Part shown: one piece after another, positions 1 through 5,617 of the stretch
Position numbering within the stretch: position 1 is the stretch's first letter
How the letters are laid out: each line of letters starts with the position of its first letter
From: Candidatus Aminicenantota bacterium
GTDB lineage: Bacteria > Acidobacteriota > Aminicenantia > Aminicenantales > Aminicenantaceae
Length of the DNA stretch: 5,617 nucleotides
NCBI GenBank assembly: GCA_030615975.1
Contig: JAUWYH010000110.1
Location: 1-5,617 of the forward strand
Direction of reading: 5' to 3'
The notes under the pieces: model-generated
What the model saw: the letters and a program-made list of their open reading frames with translations, nothing else
Database searches by the model: none
Told to the model about the DNA's origin: nothing
Made by a program: the position numbers and the translations under genes

Positions 1-2
1 CA

Positions 3-863
3 ATTTTCGTTTATTTTTTGCAGAAAGATAAAAATCCTCATAATGAGAAAATTAAAGATATATATATAAGAACTTTCAAAAGTGAGATCTATAAAGGTAA
101 ATACTCAGAACAAGATGAACAAATTAGAAGAAGAATTAATATAAATTTTCACCTATTTGAATTACTTACACCTGATTATTGGAGCACCATTGGGATAAAG
201 GATTCTTTTGATGATTTTTTAGTTGAAAGACACTTCAATAATCTTAGATGTAGAAAAAAATATGAATTTGGCAATGTCTATGATTTTGATGAGGAAATGT
301 TTACTAATATATGGAATAAATACAGTCTTACAGAAAGAAAAACATCTATCGATAGAACTACTTTTTTATTATGGCTATATAGATTAAACTCTATCATTTA
401 TGACATTTATCGGTATCCCTTCATCTCTTCAAATCACTATCAATGGCAATTCAGGTATTTATTTATAAGGGATCTCATTCAAACAAAAATGTCTGATTTC
501 CGTGAATATTTCCTTAAAGATAATTGGAATAATATTTTAAATACTAGATTTACAAAGGAAATGGCAAAAGAAATAAGAGTCTTGGATGCAAAAGATCTGC
601 TAAATAATTTTTTTTGTCAGATAAGTCCAATCAGTGCTTTAGAAAGACTTTTAATGTCTTTCTATGAGAGTTTTGGAAAAAAATTATATGAAGACAAATT
701 ATTAATTGAATGCGAATTTTGTGACGATTATATTAAATATAGAAAAGGAAAAAAGTATTGTTCACTCTCTGTAGAAAAAAAGGATTGTGGGAAAAAAGCA
801 AGAAATAAACGTTATTATGAAAAAACAGGGGGAAAAAATCTTGAGGTCTATAGAAAAACCTAA
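3..863 (+). CDS. Hypothetical protein with C-terminal Cys-rich zinc-finger-like tail (5' partial)
   Basis: I do not recognise this protein. The frame is open to the left edge. The first possible start inside the window is a TTG at 18-20 with no Shine-Dalgarno in front of it, and the next in-frame ATG is about 90 codons further in, so the gene most likely starts upstream. The visible 280 or so residues are rich in aromatic, Asn, Lys and Ile residues, with no signal peptide or membrane helix. The last 50 residues carry C-E-F-C, then Y-C-S about 15 residues later, then D-C-G-K-K-A-R-N-K-R-Y-Y-E-K. This C-x2-C...C...C arrangement with a basic end resembles the small zinc-finger tails (CGNR-like in spacing) of many uncharacterised bacterial proteins, and suggests nucleic-acid binding. 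Sampled lines are only 20-25% GC, far below the right-hand operon, which suggests acquired DNA. It ends 67 bases before the insertion sequence and looks uninterrupted by it. Confidence 0.6.
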   Translation: MFVYFLQKDKNPHNEKIKDIYIRTFKSEIYKGKYSEQDEQIRRRININFHLFELLTPDYWSTIGIKDSFDDFLVERHFNNLRCRKKYEFGNVYDFDEEMFTNIWNKYSLTERKTSIDRTTFLLWLYRLNSIIYDIYRYPFISSNHYQWQFRYLFIRDLIQTKMSDFREYFLKDNWNNILNTRFTKEMAKEIRVLDAKDLLNNFFCQISPISALERLLMSFYESFGKKLYEDKLLIECEFCDDYIKYRKGKKYCSLSVEKKDCGKKARNKRYYEKTGGKNLEVYRKT

Positions 864-930
864 GTTTCGCCATTAATTTTAAAAACACATTGTAACTTGT
901 TTATATTAAGCATATTGCATTGCCTGTAAA

Positions 931-943
931 TGTACTACCTAAC
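931..943. repeat. Left terminal inverted repeat of the IS
   Basis: The sequence tgtactacctaac is the imperfect inverse of 2689-2701 (11 of 13, or 12 of 14 if one more inner base is counted). It contains the complement of the transposase stop codon, so the protein's last residues P-E-V-R are encoded by the repeat itself. Confidence 0.65.
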
Positions 944-2592
944 TTCTGGAATTTCGAGGTTCAACGCAGTTAGGATTTCTTTTTCGGTGCTACTGAGCCG
1001 ACAGATTTTTCGCACTGGCTGTGCCTTCCGGGGATAATAACAGTAAGCCAGGCGGATACTGCGCAGAGACTCCATCGCTCGATCTAATGACATGGACACT
1101 TTAGCTTCCTTCATTTTCTTGTGAAGAAGAGAGAGGAAAAGTAACGCCATCACACAGCTCAATCCATGAACCCGGATCTTGCTGTCGGTCCAGTGATACA
1201 TCGGTGTCCAGCGTACAAGAAAAGGATCCTTTGTCCATCGAAAAGAGGTCTCGATCTTATGCCTGTCCCTGTAGGCCAAGATGATATCCTCATTGCTCCA
1301 GTCAAGATGATCTGTAAAAATAATGTTTTTGCCAAACCGAGCTCTGTATTCTTTGATGACCAGCGGAGCCGTGCGGATCGACATGCGGTACTTTCCATAA
1401 TAGGAGGAAACCTTAACATCAAACACAGGAGCGATATGGCTTTCCGAGAGAATCTCCTGCACTTTTCTATCCACCGATTGGACCGTTGTGCGTTTATCCA
1501 CACTCTTGAGTGTCCGGCGCAACTCCTGCAGTTTCCGCTTTGTCCTGAGGATCGTGCGGCTCATCCAGTGGATCTTCTTTCTGTATGTGCGGAGATTAAA
1601 GGTCACAACCACGGCTCTGTCTTTTCCATATAGCTCCATCGTTGTCCTATAGGCATAGAGAGGTTTTCCCTCATAGTCGACCTCTTTGTAATCACTCAGA
1701 GGCACCACACAGAGTTTGGGATGATGATAGGTGGAAAGAGTGCCGATAAAGAAGAAATCGCTTTTGTCAATTTCAGATAAGTTCTCCGGGGAGTTACATC
1801 CCTTATCGAAAACCAATGTCATCCGCTCTTTGCCCTTCCTCAGGGACAAAAGCAATCGAAACAACTCCTGTTGAATCTGGGAAAAAAGCTTGGAGTCATG
1901 AGTATTGGCAGAATAGAGGCGGTGGAAAAGAGGTATACCTTCTTCCCGGTTGCATAAAAGAGCCAAGCCCACATGCCGCAGCTGGTGTTTGCCGGCCTTG
2001 GAATGAGCGTAGCGGCTAAGCTCAGATTCTGTCTAGCACTCATCTGGGTGAAATAATTCGTTGTATCATAAAGCAAACAATCCAGGGAAATATCATATCT
2101 CTCAATCACCCGCTTTGAGACCTCATCGCTTATGGCTTCGATCTGCTCTTGACTTACTTTGTCCATATGATCCCAGAAGTTAGCCGAATCAAGAAGCGAG
2201 AAATCAACCTCCCGGTATTCACTGATGGCTGTCTTCTTCAGCCACTCCCCCAGAGAGGCCTTGCTCTTTGGCTCTATGGCCCGGTTCAATACAATAAGAT
2301 ACAGATAGAGGCCGACACTCATTCCCTGATTCCTTTTAGGCACAATCTCATCGACAATCTTGAGGAAATTTATTTCTCTCTCTATAGATTCGATGGCAGC
2401 CAGGGAGCCGATCTCAAATGTTGAGATATCTTCTATATACTCTTTTTTCGACTCCAGCAGCTTTTCCTTTATCTTATCTGCATTGCCGAGATACTTTTGC
2501 CAGACGATCCGAGGGTTGCCATCTATTCGTTGAGATTCAGCCAGGTAATAATAGGTACGACCTTTTATACGCTTTTTGAGGATGTATGCCAT
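935..2592 (-). pseudogene. IS1634-family DDE transposase, broken by one frameshift
   Basis: This is the cut-and-paste transposase of the element. The N-terminal part (from 2592, beginning M-A-Y-I-L-K-K-R) has the family's opening and runs to L-L-Y-D-T-T-N-Y-F-T, where Asp (codon 2065-2067) is the first catalytic acid. The reading then moves to another frame, which is open from 2032 down to the TAG at 935-937 and opens with T-E-S-E-L-S-R-Y-A-H-S-K. This second part carries V-F-D-K-G (second Asp, codon 1805-1807) and Y-R-D-R-H-K-I-E-T-S-F-R-W-T-K, an exact Y-x2-R-x3-E-x6-K signature with Glu at codon 1250-1252. Restoring one base near 2033 joins the frames into about 552 residues, a normal family length. 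The upstream in-frame ATG at 2608-2610 would add six residues, but M-A-Y-I is the usual family start and the promoter lies over the longer one. The switch site shows no heptameric slippery sequence, so I infer a mutation or sequencing error rather than programmed frameshifting. Confidence 0.85.
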
Positions 2593-2598
2593 ATACAT

Positions 2599-2627
2599 AA
2601 TATACGTCATTAGGTACTACTTGTCAA
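2599..2627 (-). promoter_or_regulatory. Sigma70-type promoter of the transposase, predicted leaderless transcript
   Basis: On the minus strand a perfect -35 box TTGACA (2622-2627) is followed by a 17-bp spacer (2605-2621) and a TATATT -10 box (2599-2604, one mismatch to TATAAT). The seventh base after the -10 box is position 2592, the A of the M-A-Y-I start codon. The mRNA should therefore start at or within a base or two of the ATG, which agrees with the absence of a Shine-Dalgarno there. Confidence 0.65.
2610..2620. repeat. Second copy of the IS end motif beside the transposase start
   Basis: The sequence ttaggtactac matches the right repeat core in the same orientation (10 of 11) and the inverse of the left repeat core (10 of 11). 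It is either the true right end of the element or an internal binding-site copy. It lies wholly inside the 17-bp spacer of the predicted transposase promoter. Confidence 0.5.
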
Positions 2628-2688
2628 GCATTTATTTGCTAAAATGCACAATATAAAGGATGTTAGCGATTGTATAACACAACATCTA

Positions 2689-2701
2689 GTTAGGTGCTAC
2701 A
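2689..2701. repeat. Right terminal inverted repeat of the IS (preferred boundary)
   Basis: The sequence gttaggtgctaca pairs with the left end at 931-943 (11 of 13). It leaves a 109-bp leader before the transposase start. This leader contains two small dyads: gcattt/aaatgc at 2628-2633 and 2642-2647, and gatgtt/aacatc at 2659-2664 and 2681-2686. It matches the left end better than the inner copy does, so I prefer it as the boundary, without certainty. Confidence 0.5.
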
Positions 2702-2960
2702 GATAATTGCTTGTAAATGATTGAAAATAATTGAATTAAGAGATGCTTAAATCATATTGGCGAAAGTCGGGTTTGAAGAACTATTTCTTATTACAGAAAT
2801 TTATCTATATCTTTTTTCCTGAAAGGGAACATCCTCCAAAGTCTAGTTTATGAAAAACCTCTCAAGAGATATCCAACAGTTGGACATGGCAGGCAGCACT
2901 TTTATAAAAACTTACAAAGAGAGAATAAAAAAAGCATGATGGCACTTAGTGAGGAGATAT
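2702..2960. other. AT-rich intergenic stretch without a convincing gene
   Basis: Between the insertion sequence and the operon terminator I see no supported gene. Two tiny plus-strand frames overlap by an ATGA: 2743-2853 (36 codons) and 2850-2939 (29 codons). A third fragment, beginning at an ATG a base or so before the second stop, runs a few codons more. Neither frame has a clear Shine-Dalgarno. They could be the debris of a decayed gene. A short palindrome ccaacagttgg lies at 2873-2883. Confidence 0.4.
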
Positions 2961-3000
2961 AGAAAAAAAGGGAAATGGAAAAATATTCCATTTCCCTTTA
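2961..3000 (-). terminator. Rho-independent terminator of the sigma-factor operon
   Basis: Positions 2967-2980 and 2986-2999 form a perfect 14-bp stem around a 5-nt loop. Read on the minus strand, the stem is followed at once by a T run (seven T in a row counting the stem's last three), the classic intrinsic terminator layout. It lies 30 bases past the stop of the last operon gene. The plus-strand side of the hairpin is preceded by A-rich sequence and followed only by taattt, so it is directed mainly against minus-strand transcription. Confidence 0.92.
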
Positions 3001-3029
3001 ATTTGCTTTGGACTTAAGTTATTTCTACT

Positions 3030-3416
3030 CTACTCAAACCAAACTTTTACTGTCTCTTCATCTTCATGGACTTCGATAAGGACCATCGGTCCGAGTTTCT
3101 TAAGTTCTGCAAAAAGCTCTTTGAGATCGATATCGCATTCATCACGGTTGATCCTCAGGTGCTTGTCATCAGTGCACTTGATAAAAAATTCAATCAAAGA
3201 AACTGGTAAAGTGATCCTGACTTTGTCTTTTTTCGTACGATTATCTGTGACAAGCACTTTGAACCACTTCACCTCATTCCCAGCTTTATAAGCTGGATTC
3301 TTTTTGACCGCCTTCTTGATAGTCTGGATATCATCCTTACTTTCGGCCAAGAGAATACCGACAAAAAGAAGACTTATCACAATTGTGATTAGAACCAAAA
3401 TCGCGACTTTTTTCAT
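3030..3416 (-). CDS. Small exported protein with the operon's shared C-terminal module
   Basis: This 128-residue protein starts with M-K-K and a hydrophobic stretch (residues 4-23) ending L-L-A-E, which is either a cleavable signal peptide (cut after Ala24) or an N-terminal anchor, so it acts outside the inner membrane. Residues 50-128 form a compact module: W-F-K-V-L-V-T-D strand, K-V-R-I-T-L-P strand ending in Pro71, a hydrophobic helix, a D-I-D-L helix start near 95-98, and a final beta pair ending V-K-V-W-F-E. The same order occurs at the C terminus of the upstream protein (3432-4277), so the two are homologous. Modules of this look occur in envelope-linked bacterial proteins, including ones near stress regulators; the exact family name needs a profile search. 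The start is fixed by a strong Shine-Dalgarno six bases ahead, and the terminator follows its stop. No catalytic residues are evident, so a binding or sensing role is inferred. Confidence 0.85.
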   Translation of the reverse strand: MKKVAILVLITIVISLLFVGILLAESKDDIQTIKKAVKKNPAYKAGNEVKWFKVLVTDNRTKKDKVRITLPVSLIEFFIKCTDDKHLRINRDECDIDLKELFAELKKLGPMVLIEVHEDEETVKVWFE

Positions 3417-3422
3417 TGAATG

Positions 3423-3429
3423 CCTCCTT
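3423..3429 (-). promoter_or_regulatory. Strong ribosome binding site of the small exported protein
   Basis: AAGGAGG on the minus strand lies six bases before the ATG at 3414-3416, inside the 15-nt gap after the TPR protein's stop. It is the best Shine-Dalgarno in the operon, so this last gene may be translated more strongly than those before it. Confidence 0.85.
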
Positions 3430-3431
3430 AT

Positions 3432-4277
3432 TTAGTCAATCCACATTTTAATAATTATTTCCTCACCTTCGATCTCGATGATATTGCCTTCGAATTCCAT
3501 CAGTTCCTTTACAATCATATCCAAATCATAGCCTTTTTTTCTCATCAACACCCTTTCTTCCTCAGGAATCGCTCCAAAGGCAAGATCAGCTAAGGCCCAG
3601 GGGATGTTTAAAGAAAGTTTCAGCTTTTTTTCAAGCTTATTATATACTCTGATTTTCAGTATCCGTGCTTTTCTCTCATACCTCTCTTCTTCGAAGTCTT
3701 TCAAAGCCTTCGGGTCCACCCGAAGCAGCGCAATTTTTGCTCTATCTCTGAGCTCATCATCTCTTTCCTTCTTCACAATTTCCTTCAATATCGGAATACC
3801 TTTGGCTGCGACTTTTTTATCTTTCAGATAACTCAGTTTAAAAGCAGCATAATATTTAATCACTTTGTTATAACTTGAAAGCCTCTTTTCTATTTCTTTC
3901 AGGTAATTTCTTTTTCCTCTTCTATAAAGTTCGTAGGCTAAATCGATGATAGAAATTTCAGATTCTTCGGCCAAGCTTCTGCTGCGGTCTTCAAGCTGGT
4001 TAAATTCTACATAGGCAGCCAAGGCTTCGACTTCTTTTCCTCCCTGCTTTTCCATGCATTTGGCTCTGTAGAAAAGTGCCTGGGAAAACCAGGGACTCTC
4101 TTGATATCTCTCAATAAGTTCCTCTAATTTCTCCTGAGCTTTTTCCCACTTTTCATCGAATATAAGAATCTTTGCCTCTTGAAAAAGCTTCTCATCTGGC
4201 TGAGTCTGGACATAAGCCTGAAGATGAAAGGAGGCAAGGAAAAGAATCAAGAAATTTAATATTATTATTTTCTTCAT
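3432..4277 (-). CDS. Exported TPR/helical-repeat protein with the shared C-terminal module
   Basis: This 281-residue protein opens with a signal peptide: M-K-K, a hydrophobic core at residues 4-19, and likely cleavage after L-Q-A (residue 21). There is no lipobox Cys, so I expect a soluble periplasmic protein. Residues 29-95 look like two TPR-like hairpins (W-E-K-A-Q-E-K-L-E-E-L; S-P-W-F-S-Q-A-L-F-Y-R-A), of the kind seen in BamD/YbgF-type proteins. Residues 105-190 continue as paired helices, partly HEAT-like (D-D-E-L-R-D-R-A-K-I-A-L-L-R). Residues 206-281 are the module shared with the small protein downstream: I-L-K-I-R-V, L-S-L-N-I-P, Y-D-L-D-M-I-V-K-E-L, and the closing I-I-I-K-M-W-I-D. 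The start is one base after the anti-sigma stop; GAGGT at 4283-4287, five bases ahead, is the ribosome site and lies inside the anti-sigma coding end. Co-transcription points to protein-protein contacts in the envelope, perhaps with the anti-sigma outer domain; this is inference. Confidence 0.85.
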   Translation of the reverse strand: MKKIIILNFLILFLASFHLQAYVQTQPDEKLFQEAKILIFDEKWEKAQEKLEELIERYQESPWFSQALFYRAKCMEKQGGKEVEALAAYVEFNQLEDRSRSLAEESEISIIDLAYELYRRGKRNYLKEIEKRLSSYNKVIKYYAAFKLSYLKDKKVAAKGIPILKEIVKKERDDELRDRAKIALLRVDPKALKDFEEERYERKARILKIRVYNKLEKKLKLSLNIPWALADLAFGAIPEEERVLMRKKGYDLDMIVKELMEFEGNIIEIEGEEIIIKMWID

Positions 4278-4278
4278 G

Positions 4279-5085
4279 TTATACCTCGCTTTCTTGTAAT
4301 TCCCTCTTCAACAGTTTTATCTTCAACAGAAGCTGATTTTCCTCGATCAATCTCTGAATTCTTCTGAGATCCTCCTCTGAAAGCTGGTCACTTATCTGCG
4401 TCAGCTCATAGAAAAGAAATTCGATCTGATCACAGATTTCTTTTGCCTTTGCCATTTGGAACTTTTTCAATTGGGGATTGATATATTTCTTCTTCGAAAG
4501 CAAATTTCTTGCTTTTTGGAAGGCAAATTCGCTTTTCCAGAATTCTCTCCCTTTTTCAGGAGAAGACTGGACAAAATCTAAAAGCAAATACTGGCTCTTA
4601 TCAAGATAATCTAAAGTTTCTCTTCTGGCCATTTCCAGCTCTATTCTTTCCAAAAAATCCTGAGAAACAAAGAATTCTCCTTCACTTCTCTCTTTTGGAA
4701 AAGGGAATCTGAAAATCATAAAAGTGGCTAAGGAACCGATCAAAACACCCAAGAGAATTCCTGCATAGACGGGTCTCAATTTGGGTAAAAAAAGGAATCC
4801 TAGAAATCTCTCCAGCCACCCCTTTCTGGGAGAAGGCGGTGCTTTCTTAAATACAGTCTCTGTAATCTTCGAGGGCAGAACCTCCCAATTGACAGAAGCC
4901 ATGGCCTTTTCAATATCCGGCTTTAAGGAGCCTGCACTTGCTATAATTTCTTTTATATTTTGGAGCTCCATCTTGCAACGAACACATTTATCAATATGGG
5001 AAGCAAAACGCTCCCTCTCATTTCCCTGAAGCTCTCCGCAAAGGAAAGCGACTAAATCCCTTTCATACTTTTTACATTTTCTCAT
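4279..5085 (-). CDS. Membrane-anchored zinc-binding (ZAS, zf-HC2) anti-sigma factor
   Basis: This 268-residue protein should bind and inhibit the ECF sigma factor encoded just upstream. The cytoplasmic N terminus has the zinc-binding anti-sigma signature: Cys4, then His30-x3-Cys34-x2-Cys37. The 26-residue step from Cys4 to His30 equals the C11-H37-C41-C44 spacing known for RsrA. Cys16 is extra. A linker rich in Pro and basic residues (81-103) precedes one membrane helix at about 104-125 (Y-A-G-I-L-L-G-V-L-I-G-S-L-A). The outer part, 126-268, is highly helical and charged, including a Glu/Leu/Lys-rich probable coiled coil from about 235 to the end. Such an outer domain is where a signal or partner would act, and it matches no family I can name. 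Start: the ATG at 5083-5085 overlaps the sigma stop as ATGA, with an AGGGAG-type ribosome site about six bases ahead, implying translational coupling and balanced amounts. Confidence 0.92.
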   Translation of the reverse strand: MRKCKKYERDLVAFLCGELQGNERERFASHIDKCVRCKMELQNIKEIIASAGSLKPDIEKAMASVNWEVLPSKITETVFKKAPPSPRKGWLERFLGFLFLPKLRPVYAGILLGVLIGSLATFMIFRFPFPKERSEGEFFVSQDFLERIELEMARRETLDYLDKSQYLLLDFVQSSPEKGREFWKSEFAFQKARNLLSKKKYINPQLKKFQMAKAKEICDQIEFLFYELTQISDQLSEEDLRRIQRLIEENQLLLKIKLLKRELQESEV

Positions 5086-5617
5086 TCTTGTCTCCCTAAA
5101 TAAGGGGCCATTACGGCCCTTAAATTTTGAACGGCTTTAAAATGGAGAGACTTTACTGTCCCCAAGGAAATGTTTAAAATCTGGGAAATTTCCCTGTATT
5201 TAAGTTGATTATAATGTTTCATCACAAAAATCATTCTTTGCTTTTCCGTAATCTTCTTAAGGCACCTTGAAAATATTGTTTTTAAATCAACTGAATCCAA
5301 GGGGTTCTCTTTATTCTGTAAAGGCAAATTCATTTCCTCTATGCTTTTTCCTGTTTCAAATTCTCGCTTTTTTTGGTAATTTTTCCTGTAATAATCTATA
5401 CATATGTTTTTTGCTATCTGGAGAAGCCAATTCTGGAAACTCTTGCCTTTCTGGAACATGTTTACTTTCTGGTATAACCTCAAGAAGGTTTCCTGAACGA
5501 CATCCATTGCATCTTCCCTGTTATGAAAAAAGGAAAAGGCCAGTAAAAAAACCTTCTTTTGGTAAAGACTTGTCACTGTCATGAAAGCCTCTCTGTCTCC
5601 TTCCTTGATTTTTTCAA
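5082..5617 (-). CDS. ECF-type RNA polymerase sigma factor (N terminus cut by window edge)
   Basis: This is a sigma70-family ECF factor directing RNA polymerase to a regulon of unknown content. The frame is open to the right edge. Before the in-frame ATG at 5580-5582 it reads E-K-I-K-E-G-D-R-E-A-F, and K-x-G-D-x-E-A-F is the usual start of region 2 in ECF factors, so that ATG is internal and the real start lies just outside. Region 2 follows: D-A-M-D-V-V-Q-E-T-F-L-R-L-Y (2.2) and F-Q-N-W-L-L-Q-I-A-K-N-I-C-I-D-Y-Y-R-K (2.3-2.4). After a linker of about 40 residues comes region 4: I-T-E-K-Q-R-M-I-F-V, and the helix-turn-helix Y-R-E-I-S-Q-I-L-N-I-S-L-G-T-V-K-S. There is no region 1.1 or region 3, as expected for ECF. 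The ATGA overlap with the anti-sigma gene gives a typical switch pair. The operon promoter, often sigma-autoregulated, is outside the window. Confidence 0.95.
   Translation of the reverse strand, partial: EKIKEGDREAFMTVTSLYQKKVFLLAFSFFHNREDAMDVVQETFLRLYQKVNMFQKGKSFQNWLLQIAKNICIDYYRKNYQKKREFETGKSIEEMNLPLQNKENPLDSVDLKTIFSRCLKKITEKQRMIFVMKHYNQLKYREISQILNISLGTVKSLHFKAVQNLRAVMAPYLGRQE

Larger units (their letters stand above)
931..2701 (-). mobile_element. IS1634-family (IS4-related) insertion sequence, frameshifted
   Basis: The interval holds one long transposase reading (in two frames) bounded by short imperfect inverted repeats: 931-943 on the left and 2689-2701 on the right match at 11 of 13 positions. 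The total of about 1.77 kb suits the IS1634 family. The transposase stop codon (935-937) lies inside the left repeat. The right boundary is uncertain because a second copy of the end motif lies at 2610-2620, next to the transposase start; using that copy would shorten the element to about 1.69 kb. IS1634-type elements are known to make long target duplications of variable length. The only direct-repeat candidate seen is a 14-mer at 919-932 and 2706-2719 (13 of 14 identical), which does not abut the right repeat. GC of about 45% differs from both flanks. Confidence 0.8.

Noticed and set aside
1166..1633. Plus-strand open frame of 155 codons opposite the transposase, with similar shorter ones at 1816-2019 and 2149-2424.
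   Set aside because: They are antisense to a clear transposase carrying the DDE motifs, and show no recognisable domains or ribosome sites.
2621..2701. Integron attC-like site, because GTTAGGT (2689-2695) fits GTTRRRY and the left IS end ACCTAAC fits RYYYAAC.
   Set aside because: The stretch lacks the paired inner boxes and long imperfect dyad of an attC. The matching heptamers are explained by the insertion sequence's own inverted repeats, and there is no cassette array.
865..2765. 8-bp inverted match tttcgcca (865-872) and tggcgaaa (2758-2765) outside both IS ends, as if a larger element had longer inverted ends.
   Set aside because: Aligning the roughly 60 bases between these 8-mers and the IS ends gives no similarity above what AT-rich DNA gives by chance, apart from the terminal repeats themselves.
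3376..3389. Perfect 14-bp palindrome atcacaattgtgat, resembling a regulator operator.
   Set aside because: It lies inside the signal-peptide codons of the small exported protein (an Ile/Val-rich stretch), away from any promoter seen, and codon content can explain it.
5102..5121. GC-rich imperfect hairpin (aaggggcc / ggccctt) near the end of the sigma-factor gene, as an attenuator between sigma and anti-sigma.
   Set aside because: It is within coding sequence, has a bulge and is not followed by a T run on the minus strand; the ATGA overlap argues for coupling rather than termination.
5580..5582. ATG as the start codon of the sigma factor.
   Set aside because: The frame continues upstream with the ECF-typical K-E-G-D-R-E-A-F segment, so this Met is internal and the true start is beyond the window.

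Overview
The window suggests a low-GC Gram-negative, probably uncultured, bacterium. Three genes of a minus-strand operon have membrane or export signals, and the operon is led by an ECF sigma factor and a zinc-binding anti-sigma factor. I cannot name the taxon from sequence alone. Base composition falls into three zones in lines I counted by hand: about 20-25% GC in the left gene, about 45% in the insertion sequence, and about 40% in the right-hand operon (locally 28-48%). The left gene and the insertion sequence therefore look like accessory or acquired DNA next to a native operon.

Left part (1-930): the 3' part of a very AT-rich plus-strand gene of unknown function. It ends in a cysteine-rich, basic, zinc-finger-like tail. 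Its reading frame is open to the left edge, so the gene probably begins outside the window.

Middle (931-2701): an IS1634-type (IS4-related, DDE) insertion sequence about 1.77 kb long, with its transposase on the minus strand. The transposase is split by one frameshift near 2030-2045, just after the first catalytic Asp. Both halves are otherwise intact and keep every expected catalytic residue, so the lesion is recent or an assembly error. A near-perfect -35/-10 promoter sits directly on the start codon and predicts a leaderless transcript. A copy of the terminal-repeat motif lies inside the promoter spacer.

Gap (2702-3029): no convincing gene. It holds two tiny overlapping ORFs of doubtful reality and a very strong intrinsic terminator for the operon to its right.

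Right part (3030-5617, minus strand): a tightly packed operon read from the right edge leftward. It encodes an ECF sigma factor (5' end cut off by the window), a membrane-anchored anti-sigma factor (ATGA overlap), an exported TPR/helical-repeat protein (1-nt gap) and a small exported protein (15-nt gap, strong Shine-Dalgarno), followed by the terminator. The last two proteins share a homologous C-terminal module of about 75 residues, once fused to helical repeats and once nearly alone. The likely logic is an envelope-stress or envelope-signal circuit: the anti-sigma factor holds the sigma factor at the membrane, and the two exported proteins act as accessory sensors or effectors. That functional reading is inference.
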